Positions 51,557 through 60,804 are shown, counted from the stretch's first letter. The stretch: 64,000 nucleotides of DNA from Candidatus Poribacteria bacterium (GCA_007571305.1 RKRR01000002.1:1-64000); one strand, 5' to 3'. Numbers and translations are program-made. The notes: generated from the sequence alone by a model not told the origin.

Positions 51557-52615
51557 ATGAGAACGGTTAAATTAGGTTTGATTGGAGCAGGCGGTATCTC
51601 AGGAGCACACTGCCGAACACTTGCTGAAATTGAAGGTGCTGAAATAGTCGCTGCCGCTGATCTCGTACCAGCAAACCTCGAACGTGCGAAAGAAAATTGG
51701 GGCATCAAGCGGACGTTCACCGATTACAACGAAATGCTCAAAATGGACGAGATTGAGGCGGTCTATGTCTGTACGCCGACAGGTGTGCATGCCGCACCTA
51801 CCGTCGCCGCACTGAACGCAGGGAAACATGTTTTCTGCGAGAAACCGATGGAGGCAACACTGGATGCCGCCGCATCGATGTGGCGCGCAGCAAAAGAGAA
51901 CGATAAAATTTTGATGATTGGGCTCAAACTCCGGTATTCAGCAGAAGTCATTAAGGCAAAGGAAATTGTTGATGCTGGCACCTTAGGTGATATCTATTAC
52001 GTCGAAACCGTTGCTGATCGCCGCCGTGGAAATCCAGGTGGCAGTTTTATCGTAAAAGCGACAGCAGGTTTAGGCGCGTCTGCAGACATAGGCGTTTATG
52101 CCCTTGACACTGCCTTGTACCTCATGGGACATCCGAAACCTGTTGCAGTCTCTGGTATCACCTCTAACTACTTGAGCCTGCACAATACATGGAATCCTGC
52201 TCTTAAAGAGACTGAGGTAGAGGATTTTGGTGTCGGTTGGGTAGTCTTCGAGAATGGCGCGCGTATGGTGTTCAAAACGTGCTGGTGTATGAACATGGAT
52301 TCCCTCGGCGGGACGATCTTTCTCGGCAAAAAAGCCGGGTTACGCCTTGGCATTGGCGAAGTCCGAGGACCGCAGGACGGCGTGCGCGTCTATGGCGACA
52401 AAGACGGTGAAATCTATGACCAAGAGTTCACCAATTTTGAATCTGTAGATGTATTCCTCGCAGAGGATACCGCTTTCGTTGATGCTGTTCGTGAGGGTAG
52501 ACCTTCACCCATTGATCCCTATGGCGTAATGCTCACCAACGTTATCATTCAAGGGGTTATCGATTCCTCAAACGCCGGTGGACGCGAAGTATCGGTGACA
52601 GTACCGACTTTATGA
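51557..52615 (+). CDS. Gfo/Idh/MocA family oxidoreductase
   Basis: The product has 352 residues from the ATG at 51557, which has GAGGAG six bases before it; the ATG at 51551 is too close to that site. LGLIGAGGISGAHCRTL is the NAD(P) site, CEKPMEATLDAA the catalytic-lysine motif, and SADIGVYALDTALYLMG the substrate motif. An insertion-like stretch follows (VVFENGARMVFKTCWCMNMD). It probably dehydrogenates a sugar or inositol, possibly with the divergent Zn dehydrogenase. Confidence 0.9.
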   Translation: MRTVKLGLIGAGGISGAHCRTLAEIEGAEIVAAADLVPANLERAKENWGIKRTFTDYNEMLKMDEIEAVYVCTPTGVHAAPTVAALNAGKHVFCEKPMEATLDAAASMWRAAKENDKILMIGLKLRYSAEVIKAKEIVDAGTLGDIYYVETVADRRRGNPGGSFIVKATAGLGASADIGVYALDTALYLMGHPKPVAVSGITSNYLSLHNTWNPALKETEVEDFGVGWVVFENGARMVFKTCWCMNMDSLGGTIFLGKKAGLRLGIGEVRGPQDGVRVYGDKDGEIYDQEFTNFESVDVFLAEDTAFVDAVREGRPSPIDPYGVMLTNVIIQGVIDSSNAGGREVSVTVPTL

Positions 52616-52620
52616 TTTTT

Positions 52621-52648
52621 TAGGATGGGGTCTGTAGCCCAATCCTAC
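52621..52648 (+). terminator. Imperfect hairpin after the Gfo/Idh/MocA gene
   Basis: TAGGATGGGG and CCCAATCCTA form a stem of about nine pairs with one mismatch around TCTGTAG, just past the stop. The T tract comes before it, not after, so termination is uncertain. Confidence 0.35.
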
Positions 52649-52669
52649 CGCATTGGCGAGGTCTATCCA

Positions 52670-53274
52670 ATGGCTTATAGCAACTTTACTTTAGAATCTG
52701 TTGGGACAACCTTTGAATTAGAAAGAGCTGAGGCCATAGATATCTTTGCTGAAATAGAGCCGATAGCCCCGAGTTCACACTTCGCAACGCAGTTGCAAAA
52801 AAAGTGCCGTTAGCTGTTGCCATAGGTACAGAAAAAGCTCGCTCGGGACTGATTATTACCGATGTTTTATTTGAACTTCGCGAGCACCTCAACCATCGCA
52901 TCAGTCTCTTTTCAGGAGTTGATTTCAACGTTGATACCGAAAATAACTTAACCGGGGTGTGTGACTTTTTGATAAGTTTGTCACCGGAACAATTCTTCGT
53001 AGAGGCACCTGTCATCGCGATCGTAGCGGCAAAAAATGCCGACGTGAAACTCGGGTTGGGGCAGTGCGTCGCTGAGATGATTGCCGCGCAACGTTTTAAT
53101 GCTGAAAAGGAGAATAGTATTCCGTACGTTTATGGCACGACTACTTCCGGGACGGATTGGCTTTTCCTCAAACTGGAGGGCCAAAAATTGCATATTGACA
53201 TGGCTGTCTATACAATTACTCAGTATGACAAGATTCTCGGTATTCTCTCAAGTATGGTGGAGCAAAAAGCCTAA
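52670..53274 (+). pseudogene. Endonuclease-like gene with -1 frameshift at A_AAA_AAG
   Basis: Frame 0 from ATG 52670 (GAGG upstream) reads MAYSNFTLESVGTTFELE and stops at TAG shortly after a seven-A run at 52797-52803. The -1 frame continues as PLAVAIGTEKARSGLI, SLFSGVDFNVDTENNL, CDFLISLSPEQFF and VIAIVAAKNADVKLGLGQC to 53274. The two parts align to one protein of about 200 residues that I know from cyanobacteria-type genomes, with D-x(n)-E/A-x-K spacing hinting at a PD-(D/E)XK nuclease fold (the usual E is A here: VAAK). The slip site in frame is A_AAA_AAG, the dnaX type. It is either programmed frameshifting, a broken gene or a homopolymer sequencing error. Confidence 0.65.
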
Positions 53275-53488
53275 CTCTGTCTTATAACCTTGAGGTTTTT
53301 GCGGTGAAATCTATTCGATTTTTTTCTATCCTTTCTTATTTTATCTGACTCTATATACTCATCGGGAAGCGAGGTATGTCAACTGATATTTAACCGTAAT
53401 CCACACTTCCACTGGGAATTCCCAGAATTTTTCCTTTCAATCGTAACGCGCGAAACACTCCCGATAAGAAGTAGGCAGGTCGTTCAGT

Positions 53489-54673
53489 ATGAAATCTATT
53501 AAAATCGCCGGCAGAGAGTTCACATTAGGATCCCGATTTGCACGGCTGTTTGCATTCTTAATAGATGGAATACTCTTAGCAGGTGTTCTGTCGATTTTAG
53601 TATCTCTTTTTATTGAATTGGGTTCCGGTTTTAGTGCTAGTCTGGTTCGGATTGGATTACTCAGTGTCCTGCTATGGACATTGGGTCCTAAAACTAACGT
53701 AGATGAAGATACTTTCCCTATGGTTCAACTGTCTATAACTGGTCTTTTCGGACCGTGGATGAACTATGCCTCCGATACTTTAATATGGGGCGGAATAGCG
53801 TTAGGAACAGCCCTTCTGCTTTTCATGGACGGCTTCAACAATGGACAGGGCCCCGGCAAAAAACTGATGTCCCTACAAGTGCTCCGATTGAAGGATGGTA
53901 GACCCTGCACTTTTAAAGATTCTTTTATTCGTCGTCTTACAAGCATCTTTCAACCGTTGGATTCTTTCTGGACGTTTGGAAAACAACGGCAACGCATGGG
54001 TGACAAGTTAGCGGATACAATTGTCGTAAAACTTGCTTCTGCGGTGGAGCAAGCAGAAACCGAAACCGAAGCCCCTGAGAAAGTTTTTGAGGATGCTATC
54101 GCAGAGATGAAAACGCGGCTTTTAGAGGCACGCCAGAAGGTTGATGCCTCTGTCGGCGTTGAAAAGCAATTTAAGGATGCTTATGAAAGTGCAGTCGCCC
54201 AAGTGAAAAAATGGCAAGAACGTGCTATTATCGACCTCGAGGCCGGACGTGAAGATTTAGCGCGCGAAGACCTTGAAAAACGAAACGAATACAAACAATT
54301 AGCAGATCAATACAAAAAACAGTGGGAAGAGCAGAATCAAGTTATCCAATCACTCGGAGACCTCCTTGAATATCTTCAACAGAAAATGATAGAGACAGAA
54401 GGAAAAAAAGCAGCGGTCATAGCACAGCACAGAAACGTTGATGCCGAAGCACACCTCCGCGATATCTTGAAAGCAATAGAAAATAATAAGGCATCAGAGA
54501 CACTTATGAAAATGGAACAGAGCACGACTGAGGCAGCAACCTTGGCAAAGGCAGCGGCTGAAACGGATATCGCATATCAAAAAGCAAAAGTAGATCGCGA
54601 ATTTTCAAGGTATGCTGAAGAGGCATTAATTGACGAGGATATCGCTGAATTAAAGGCGAAATTACAGAAGTAG
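53489..54673 (+). CDS. RDD membrane domain fused to PspA/IM30-like coiled coil, copy 1
   Basis: The 394-residue protein has an RDD domain (residues 1-190) with three membrane segments. GSRFARLFAFLIDGIL carries the Arg and Asp, and GPGKKLMSLQVLRLKDGRPC is the second RDD motif. Then comes a long helical region resembling PspA/IM30: MKTRLLEARQKVDASVGVEK, AVAQVKKWQERAIIDLEAGR, EDLAREDLEKR, and later a coiled coil. PspA binds and protects stressed membranes and forms ESCRT-III-like rings. Fusing it to an RDD anchor would tether it permanently. A second copy follows 44 bp downstream. Confidence 0.8.
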   Translation: MKSIKIAGREFTLGSRFARLFAFLIDGILLAGVLSILVSLFIELGSGFSASLVRIGLLSVLLWTLGPKTNVDEDTFPMVQLSITGLFGPWMNYASDTLIWGGIALGTALLLFMDGFNNGQGPGKKLMSLQVLRLKDGRPCTFKDSFIRRLTSIFQPLDSFWTFGKQRQRMGDKLADTIVVKLASAVEQAETETEAPEKVFEDAIAEMKTRLLEARQKVDASVGVEKQFKDAYESAVAQVKKWQERAIIDLEAGREDLAREDLEKRNEYKQLADQYKKQWEEQNQVIQSLGDLLEYLQQKMIETEGKKAAVIAQHRNVDAEAHLRDILKAIENNKASETLMKMEQSTTEAATLAKAAAETDIAYQKAKVDREFSRYAEEALIDEDIAELKAKLQK

Positions 54674-54717
54674 AACACATTGAAATGTGTGTAAGAGAAA
54701 AATAAAAAGATTTCAAG

Positions 54718-55809
54718 ATGAAGTCTATTAAAATCTCGGGTAAGAAATTCCAATTGGGATCTCGACTGGCGCGGTTATACGCGCTTTTCATAGATTTCGC
54801 TTGCTTATCTGTCGCTCAAGTCATTGTGATCTGTTTGATTCGGCTGGTAGCCCCTATTATTTTTCCGCCGATGTGGAATCGTACGGAAGGTGCCTGGCAA
54901 GGTTTCATATTAGGGACTTTCGTTTTTAGTAGCATAGCTATGTGGGTGTTTGGACTGCTGTTTTCTGACGGTTTCAGGAATGGACAGGGGTTAGGAAAGA
55001 AATTGCTGGCCCTACAGGTGGTCCGTTTGAAAGACGGTAAACCGTGTACTTTCAAGGATGCTTTCCTTCGCCGATTTGCAGGTATCTTTCAGCCATTTGA
55101 TTTACTCTGGTTCCTTGGAAGTAGACGACAACGACTCGGAGATAAGTTCGCGGAGACAGTTGTTGTGCAATACGAGCCGGAATTGGAACAGACCGAGGAG
55201 GACACTGAAGATCCGGAAAGTGTTTTAGAGAGTGTGATCGTTGAGATGAAAAGTCGGCTTTCAGAGGCACGGGAGAAGGTTGCCGCCTCTATTGCGGTTG
55301 AAAAACAGTTTCAGGACGCTTATGAAAGTGCGGTTGCTCAAGCAGAACAGTGGCAAGAGCGCGCACTGATTGCTCTTAAAGCCGGGCGCGAGGATGTGGC
55401 ACGCGGAGATTTGGAAAAACGAAACGAATACCGACATTTATCAGATCAATATAGAACACAGTGGGAAGAGCAGAAACAAATCGTCCGAGATCTCAGTGAT
55501 ATCCTTGAACATCTTCAGCAAAAAATGATGGAAGCGGAGGGTAAAAAGACAGCCGTCGTAGCAAAACACCGGAACGTTGATGCTGAAGTTCATCTCCGAG
55601 AGATGCTGAAAGAGATACAGGACAGTAAAGCGTTTGAAGCGTTTACGAAGATGGATCAGGACGCGACTGAAGCAGCGAAATTGGCAAAGATGGCAGCTGA
55701 GGTGGATGTCGCGTATCAGGATGCGAAATTGGAACGTGAATTTTCGAACTATGCTGAGGAGGCATCCCTTGATAAGGACCTCGCTGAATTAAAGGCGAAA
55801 TTACAATAG
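54718..55809 (+). CDS. RDD-PspA fusion protein, copy 2
   Basis: The 363-residue paralogue of the upstream gene has the same order: an RDD domain (SRLARLYALFIDFACL, GLGKKLLALQVVRLKDGKPC) and a PspA-like coiled coil (MKSRLSEAREKVAASIAVEK, WQERALIALKAGREDVARGD). It lacks about 30 residues between the membrane segments of copy 1. The C-terminal halves are more alike than the membrane parts. It may pair with copy 1. No strong ribosome site is seen, so it may rely on coupling to the upstream gene. Confidence 0.8.
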   Translation: MKSIKISGKKFQLGSRLARLYALFIDFACLSVAQVIVICLIRLVAPIIFPPMWNRTEGAWQGFILGTFVFSSIAMWVFGLLFSDGFRNGQGLGKKLLALQVVRLKDGKPCTFKDAFLRRFAGIFQPFDLLWFLGSRRQRLGDKFAETVVVQYEPELEQTEEDTEDPESVLESVIVEMKSRLSEAREKVAASIAVEKQFQDAYESAVAQAEQWQERALIALKAGREDVARGDLEKRNEYRHLSDQYRTQWEEQKQIVRDLSDILEHLQQKMMEAEGKKTAVVAKHRNVDAEVHLREMLKEIQDSKAFEAFTKMDQDATEAAKLAKMAAEVDVAYQDAKLEREFSNYAEEASLDKDLAELKAKLQ

Positions 55810-55823
55810 ATGTGTCTATAATA

Positions 55824-55981
55824 ACCCGAGTTGCCACCCTGTAGCATAACCTGTTAGGGTGTGCATAAATGGACACAGGAAACCCACGGTCTCCTATGCT
55901 ACAAAAACATTCAAATACTGAAGGCTTTTCGCTGAAAAACGACATCTATCTACCTAAAAACGTGTCCGTAGCAACTTGGGT
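55824..55981 (+). mobile_element. MITE-like element, copy C (158 bp)
   Basis: The ends are ACCCGAGTTGC and GCAACTTGGGT, flanked by TATAATA on both sides (7-bp duplication). The core hairpin lies at 55841-55864. ACGTGTCCGTAGCAACTT near the right end matches copy A closely. It sits between the RDD-PspA pair and a sulfatase gene. Confidence 0.8.
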
Positions 55982-56017
55982 TATAATAATCGCTATATCC
56001 TTTACGGAGTAAGGGAA

Positions 56018-57499
56018 ATGAAAAAAATGGATACACAGAGTTCTCCAAATATTGTCTTTATCATGGCAGACGATATGGGATACGGTGATGTCGGCTGCTA
56101 CAATCCCGATTCAAAAATTCCCACCCCGAATATGGATAAACTCGCTCAGGAGGGAATTCGCTTTACCGATGCACACTCTCCCTCTGCAGTCTGTACACCG
56201 ACCCGATATGGTGTCTTAACAGGACGGTATTGCTGGCGAAGTCGTCTCAAACACGGTGTGCTTTATGGGTATGAGCCACCCCTTATCGAACCCCAACGTC
56301 TAACGGTTCCTCGAGTGCTGAAAGATGCGGGTTACAACACTGCATGCGTGGGTAAGTGGCATTTAGGTCTGGAATTCTCGACGGTTCCGGGATACGATTT
56401 CGATTTCCATGCGCCCCTGCCGTGGCAGAATGCAGAACGTGAATTAGAAGAACACATCGATTTCACTGCCCCATTAACCGGTGGTCCAATAGATATTGGC
56501 TTCGACTATTTCTACGGAAACGCCGGTTGTCCGACTTGCCAACCTCCTTACGGCTTTATTGAAAACGATACATTTGTCGAGATTCCGAGCGTCTATCATG
56601 ACGTGCCAGAGTTCACGAGCCGTCGTGGAATGATGGCTCCAGGCTGGGAACATAAGGAAGCCGATCCGATTATCGCGCAGAAGGCAGTTGAATATATTGA
56701 AAGACAATCTGATGCAGATGCCCCCTTCTTCCTCTATTTGACTCCTTCCGCACCACATGAACCTTGTACAGAGGCAGTCGTCCCAGATTTCGCACGTGGG
56801 AAAAGCAGTGCGGGTCCTCGCGGGGATCTGGTGTGGCTTGTTGATTGGATGGTCGGTGAGGTGATGGATGCATTGGCACGTACTGGCAAAACCGATGAGA
56901 CGCTTATTTTTGTCACAAGCGATAACGGTGCCTTACCCGGTGACCGAATCCAAGGCGACAATAGTCCTATGCCGTATCACCTCTACGATCACAAATCCTG
57001 TGGTGACTGGCGCGGTTATAAAGCTCATATTTGGGAAGGCGGACATCGTGAGCCGCTGATTGCGCGATGGCCCGGGGTTATCGCACCAAACACGCAAACT
57101 AACGCATTAACCTGCCTCACGGACCTGATGGCGACGTGTGCGGCTATTGTCGGCACAGAAATTCCTGACGATGCCGGACAGGACAGTTGTAATGTCTTGC
57201 CCGCGCTGTTAGGCGAGGCGATAGAGAGTCCTTTGCGGGAGGCTATCGTGCATCACTCCAGTACTGGTGTTTTTTCTATCCGTCACGACGAGTGGAAATT
57301 GATACTGGGCACACAAGGGTCAGGCGGCTGGCCCCCGCCTCGCGACGGTGCTCCACATCCGGATGTACCTGGGCAATTGTATCAAATTTACGAGGATCCG
57401 AGTGAAACAAACAATCTGTGGCACAAACACCCAGAGATTATAGAACGCCTGACAGGATTGTTGGAGAAGTTTAAACGAGATGGACACAGTCGGATGTAA
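56018..57499 (+). CDS. Sulfatase (arylsulfatase A-like)
   Basis: The product has 493 residues from the ATG at 56018, with GGAG and AAGGGAA upstream. NIVFIMADDMGYGDVGCY is the metal site (DD), CTPTR with YGVLTGRY the formylglycine site, ACVGKWHLGLE gives Lys and His, and FVTSDNGALPGD the second metal pair. WRGYKAHIWEGGHREPLIARW is the typical arylsulfatase end block. It has no signal peptide. It hydrolyses sulfate esters; the substrate is unknown. The MITE-like copy C ends about 35 bp upstream, so its own promoter may lie in or near the element. Confidence 0.93.
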   Translation: MKKMDTQSSPNIVFIMADDMGYGDVGCYNPDSKIPTPNMDKLAQEGIRFTDAHSPSAVCTPTRYGVLTGRYCWRSRLKHGVLYGYEPPLIEPQRLTVPRVLKDAGYNTACVGKWHLGLEFSTVPGYDFDFHAPLPWQNAERELEEHIDFTAPLTGGPIDIGFDYFYGNAGCPTCQPPYGFIENDTFVEIPSVYHDVPEFTSRRGMMAPGWEHKEADPIIAQKAVEYIERQSDADAPFFLYLTPSAPHEPCTEAVVPDFARGKSSAGPRGDLVWLVDWMVGEVMDALARTGKTDETLIFVTSDNGALPGDRIQGDNSPMPYHLYDHKSCGDWRGYKAHIWEGGHREPLIARWPGVIAPNTQTNALTCLTDLMATCAAIVGTEIPDDAGQDSCNVLPALLGEAIESPLREAIVHHSSTGVFSIRHDEWKLILGTQGSGGWPPPRDGAPHPDVPGQLYQIYEDPSETNNLWHKHPEIIERLTGLLEKFKRDGHSRM

Positions 57500-57504
57500 G
57501 TGGA

Positions 57505-57882
57505 CTATGAACTGTCCACTTTGAAGGGGAGTAGACGCACTCGAGTCCGATCCTCGGTTACCGTAAGTAAAGCACCATTTTCTAAGGAGGTTTGGTGTTG
57601 CTGAAGAATTCCTGCTAACCAGGGTCCCAAGTTTTCCGGCAGCGCGTTTTGTATGCGAACCTGAATCACACTGGGTTTTTGAACATAGGTAGTTGCAAGT
57701 AAGGTTCCAAAATCAAGATCTTGGGTGAATACAACATAGCCGTTTTCACGCGCCCACGCCATAATCGTGCTATCTGACGCGTGGAGTTCACCTATATTCC
57801 TCCAATGAACCGCACGCCATCCGTACTGTTCAAGAACGGGAACCCATTTCATAGAAAGGTTCATATCAATTAGCACTTTCAC
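57505..57882 (-). CDS. DUF5615 PIN-like protein (putative toxin)
   Basis: The 125-residue protein has the DUF5615 core: MKVLIDMNLSMKWVPVLEQ at the start, HASDSTIMAWARENGYVVF, and TQDLDFGTLLA with the acidic pair. It begins at a GTG whose G is also the last base of the DUF433 stop codon (TAGTG), so translation is coupled. RNase activity is inferred from the fold only. Confidence 0.85.
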   Translation of the reverse strand: MKVLIDMNLSMKWVPVLEQYGWRAVHWRNIGELHASDSTIMAWARENGYVVFTQDLDFGTLLATTYVQKPSVIQVRIQNALPENLGPWLAGILQQHQTSLENGALLTVTEDRTRVRLLPFKVDSS

Positions 57883-58109
57883 TATGGGCCCACTGGCACT
57901 TCAATTTCTTGAACTCGCCACGCGGCATAGGAAAGAGATTGACGAATATCTTCTTCTTCTAAATAGGGATATGCCTCCAAAATATCAGCATTGGAACAAC
58001 CAGAGGCAACCAAACCAACGATCATTCCGACAGTAACCCGCATGCCACGAATACAAGGCTTACCGCCCATTACATCAGGATTGAATGTTATACGATCGAG
58101 TTTTTGCAT
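57882..58109 (-). CDS. DUF433 protein (putative antitoxin)
   Basis: The product has 75 residues from the ATG at 58109 with AGGAGC upstream. DRITFNPDVMGGKPCIRGMR and TVGMIVGLVASGCSNADILE are the DUF433 core, and LEEEDIRQSLSYAAW the last helix. It is probably the DNA-binding antitoxin and autorepressor of the pair with the DUF5615 gene. Confidence 0.85.
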   Translation of the reverse strand: MQKLDRITFNPDVMGGKPCIRGMRVTVGMIVGLVASGCSNADILEAYPYLEEEDIRQSLSYAAWRVQEIEVPVGP

Positions 58110-58308
58110 TTTTCTTGCTCCTATTGATATCACATAAGCCCTTAAAAATTTTACAACGTTAGAAACTTAAAGAATAGTAGAATTATACCTTACAAATAGG
58201 TAAAAAGTCAAACTGATGTCCGGACATGCAACCAAATCCTTACTTATTGGACAAGGTTCGGTGCCTCAGTTCAGCAAACTTCACAATAGCGTTTAAGGAA
58301 TAAGGACT

Positions 58309-59145
58309 ATGGAAGCCACTACGACACTTGATTCGCTTTTCCGATTACCCGGTCCATCCCAAGCGGATATCGATTCTTTTCACAATGACGGCTACATCGT
58401 ATATCCAGATGTGTTCACGGACGACGGTAGAGAAGGATTGATTGAGGAAATCACGCAGCGTTTTGAACCGGCGCGCCAGTTCATTGAGACGTTGCGTAAC
58501 GGTGAGGAACAGGCACGTTCCTATTTTACGCGTCCATGGAACGATCGCGGTGAATACAGTGATCGACTCATTGACGATCCTTTCATTACGGCACTCATAC
58601 AGGCAACCATTGGCGAGGCATACCATTTCTGCCACTCTGCCCTCAACATCGCACCCCGCGGGATCGGTCCACTTGGATACCATCAGGACCATCACCATTG
58701 GAAACATGAGAACCCTGTTAACCTCGCAGAACGTGATAACTACTATATCCAGATTCTGTACTATCCCAACGGCTTTACACGCGGGGATCGGAACCTCAAA
58801 GTGATCTCCGGCAGCCATAAGGTCGCACCGACGAAAGATGCAACACCCGAACGGATGCTCGCCGGCGATTTTGACAGAGAAGCTGGATGCAAACTGGAAG
58901 AGAAACGGCTGGAATTGCCACCAGGGAGTATGGTCTACATTAATGCCCGCATCTTCCATGCCGTAGAAGCAAAACCTGTGGATTCCTCGCAGCTGTATCG
59001 TATCTTCGCTATTGACATCTTCAAGGAAGCGGGACCCCCGCATCGCTACACGCAGGAGATCCCTGAGGAATGGATGGCAAGCGCGACACCGCTCCGTCAA
59101 AAACTATTTGATCGTGAAGCGTATACAGAAGGGTGTTGGAACTAA
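58309..59145 (+). CDS. Phytanoyl-CoA dioxygenase (PhyH) family protein
   Basis: The 278-residue Fe(II)/2-oxoglutarate oxygenase has FHNDGYIVYPDVF at the start, the iron site HxD in GYHQDHHHW, the distal His in YINARIFHAVEAKP and the Arg of LYRIFAID. GGAATAAGGACT precedes the ATG. It lies 31 bp before a sulfatase gene in the same direction, so the oxygenase and two sulfatases may form one operon. The substrate is unknown. Confidence 0.92.
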   Translation: MEATTTLDSLFRLPGPSQADIDSFHNDGYIVYPDVFTDDGREGLIEEITQRFEPARQFIETLRNGEEQARSYFTRPWNDRGEYSDRLIDDPFITALIQATIGEAYHFCHSALNIAPRGIGPLGYHQDHHHWKHENPVNLAERDNYYIQILYYPNGFTRGDRNLKVISGSHKVAPTKDATPERMLAGDFDREAGCKLEEKRLELPPGSMVYINARIFHAVEAKPVDSSQLYRIFAIDIFKEAGPPHRYTQEIPEEWMASATPLRQKLFDREAYTEGCWN

Positions 59146-59176
59146 AACATTATATCACTGTTAACAGGGAGGAACA

Positions 59177-60781
59177 ATGAGCATACCAGAACGTCCGAAT
59201 ATCCTCTGGATATCTGTAGAGGATACAACGCCGCGTTTCGGTTGTTATGGTGACCTAATCGCCCGCACCCCAAATATTGACCGCCTCGCTGCAGGCGGTT
59301 GTCGGTTTCCAAATGCCTTTTCAACAGCCGGAGTCTGTGCTCCAAGTCGTTCCGCTATTATCACTGGTATGTATCAGACTTCCATCGGAACACATCACCA
59401 TCGGACAACGCATACAGACCAAAGTACACCTGCCCTACCGACGCCGTATTCTGCTGTTCCTCCGCCTTATGTGAAAACCTTCACGGAATACCTGAGAGGG
59501 GCAGGCTATTATTGCACCAACAATAGCAAAACAGATTATCAGTTCACGCCACCTATCACAGCGTGGGATGACAATAGCAATCAAGGACATTGGCGAAATC
59601 GTGCGGAAGGGCAACCCTTCTTTTCCGTTTTTAACCCAATCGTTACACATGAAAGCGGTATGTGGGAAAAGGAAGATCGTCCACTCACCACGAATCCAGA
59701 TGACGTGGAATTACCACCTTACTTACCAGATACACCGAAATCCCGTGCCGCGTTGGCTCGACAGTACGATAACCTCGCCACAGCTGATGCCCGCGTCGGT
59801 GAACTCCTTGACCAATTGGAAGAAGATGGACTTACGGAAAATACTATCGTCTTTCTCTGGAGCGATCACGGCGAAGGACTGCCTCGTGGCAAAAGGTGGC
59901 CCTACGACGCTGGTATCCGCATACCGTTGATTGTGCGCTGGCACGAAGAACTTCATCCAGGGAGTGAAAGTGATCAATTGGTGAGTTTGATTGACCTCGG
60001 TCCCACTGTGCTTTCCCTTTGTGGGGTGCAAGCACCGCAGCACCTACAAGGACAACCCTTCCTTGGACCAGAAAAAGTAGAACGGGAATATATTTTTGCG
60101 ACGCGCGACCGCCTTGATTTATCGTATCATATGTTGCGTGCTGTGCGCGATAAAAAGTATAAATACATCCGAAATTATTATCCTGAAAAGCCGTATCTTC
60201 ACTGGGATCCTTACCGCAACAAACATCCCGTGATGCAGGAGATGTGGCGACTTCATGCCGAAGGCAAATTGGAGGGAGATCAATTGGTCATGTTCCAATC
60301 ACCGTGCCCTACTGAAGAACTCTACGATGTGGAAGATGACAAGTATGAACTCAACAACTTAGCGGAGAATGCAGCACATGCAAATGTGCTGAAACGGATG
60401 CGAGAAGCTTTGACAGCATGGCAATCGGAATTCGGGGATATGGGGAATATATCTGAAGAACAGATGGTGGCGAAGTGGTATCCGAATGGCATACAACCCC
60501 AAACGGCCTCACCACTTTTCATTCCGATTAACGCGTTTAACCCCGGCATGGAGCCTGCTCATGAAAATGGAGAATGGGACGCACCGCTGCTTCTGCAACT
60601 CTACTGTGCAACACAAGGTGCCTCAATTGCGTACACAACCGAACAAGGTCAAGATGTCCGATGGCAGTTGTATACAGAACCTTTGCGTTTACCGAGAGGT
60701 GAAACCGTTCTAAGAGCAAAAGCAATTCGGATCGGTTACAAAGAGAGCGATGAAAAATCTCTAAAATTCACAGTTTCATGA
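59177..60781 (+). CDS. Sulfatase with C-terminal CHB_HEX_C-like domain, copy 1
   Basis: The 534-residue protein has NILWISVEDTTPRFGCYGD (metal site with E-D), CAPSR with SAIITGMYQTS as the formylglycine site and FLWSDHGEGLPRGKRWPYD as the second metal site. From about residue 465 an Ig-like domain of the hexosaminidase C-terminal type follows (LQLYCATQGASIAYTTEQG, YTEPLRLPRGETVLRAKAIR), which may bind or position glycans. GGGAGGAACA precedes the ATG. A close paralogue lies 75 bp downstream. No signal peptide is seen. Confidence 0.92.
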   Translation: MSIPERPNILWISVEDTTPRFGCYGDLIARTPNIDRLAAGGCRFPNAFSTAGVCAPSRSAIITGMYQTSIGTHHHRTTHTDQSTPALPTPYSAVPPPYVKTFTEYLRGAGYYCTNNSKTDYQFTPPITAWDDNSNQGHWRNRAEGQPFFSVFNPIVTHESGMWEKEDRPLTTNPDDVELPPYLPDTPKSRAALARQYDNLATADARVGELLDQLEEDGLTENTIVFLWSDHGEGLPRGKRWPYDAGIRIPLIVRWHEELHPGSESDQLVSLIDLGPTVLSLCGVQAPQHLQGQPFLGPEKVEREYIFATRDRLDLSYHMLRAVRDKKYKYIRNYYPEKPYLHWDPYRNKHPVMQEMWRLHAEGKLEGDQLVMFQSPCPTEELYDVEDDKYELNNLAENAAHANVLKRMREALTAWQSEFGDMGNISEEQMVAKWYPNGIQPQTASPLFIPINAFNPGMEPAHENGEWDAPLLLQLYCATQGASIAYTTEQGQDVRWQLYTEPLRLPRGETVLRAKAIRIGYKESDEKSLKFTVS

Positions 60782-60804
60782 CCCTGAATGCTGAGACGAC
60801 CCTA

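Noticed and set aside
58345-59100. 251-codon minus-strand open frame
   Set aside because: It lies antisense to the PhyH-family gene, which has full catalytic motifs.
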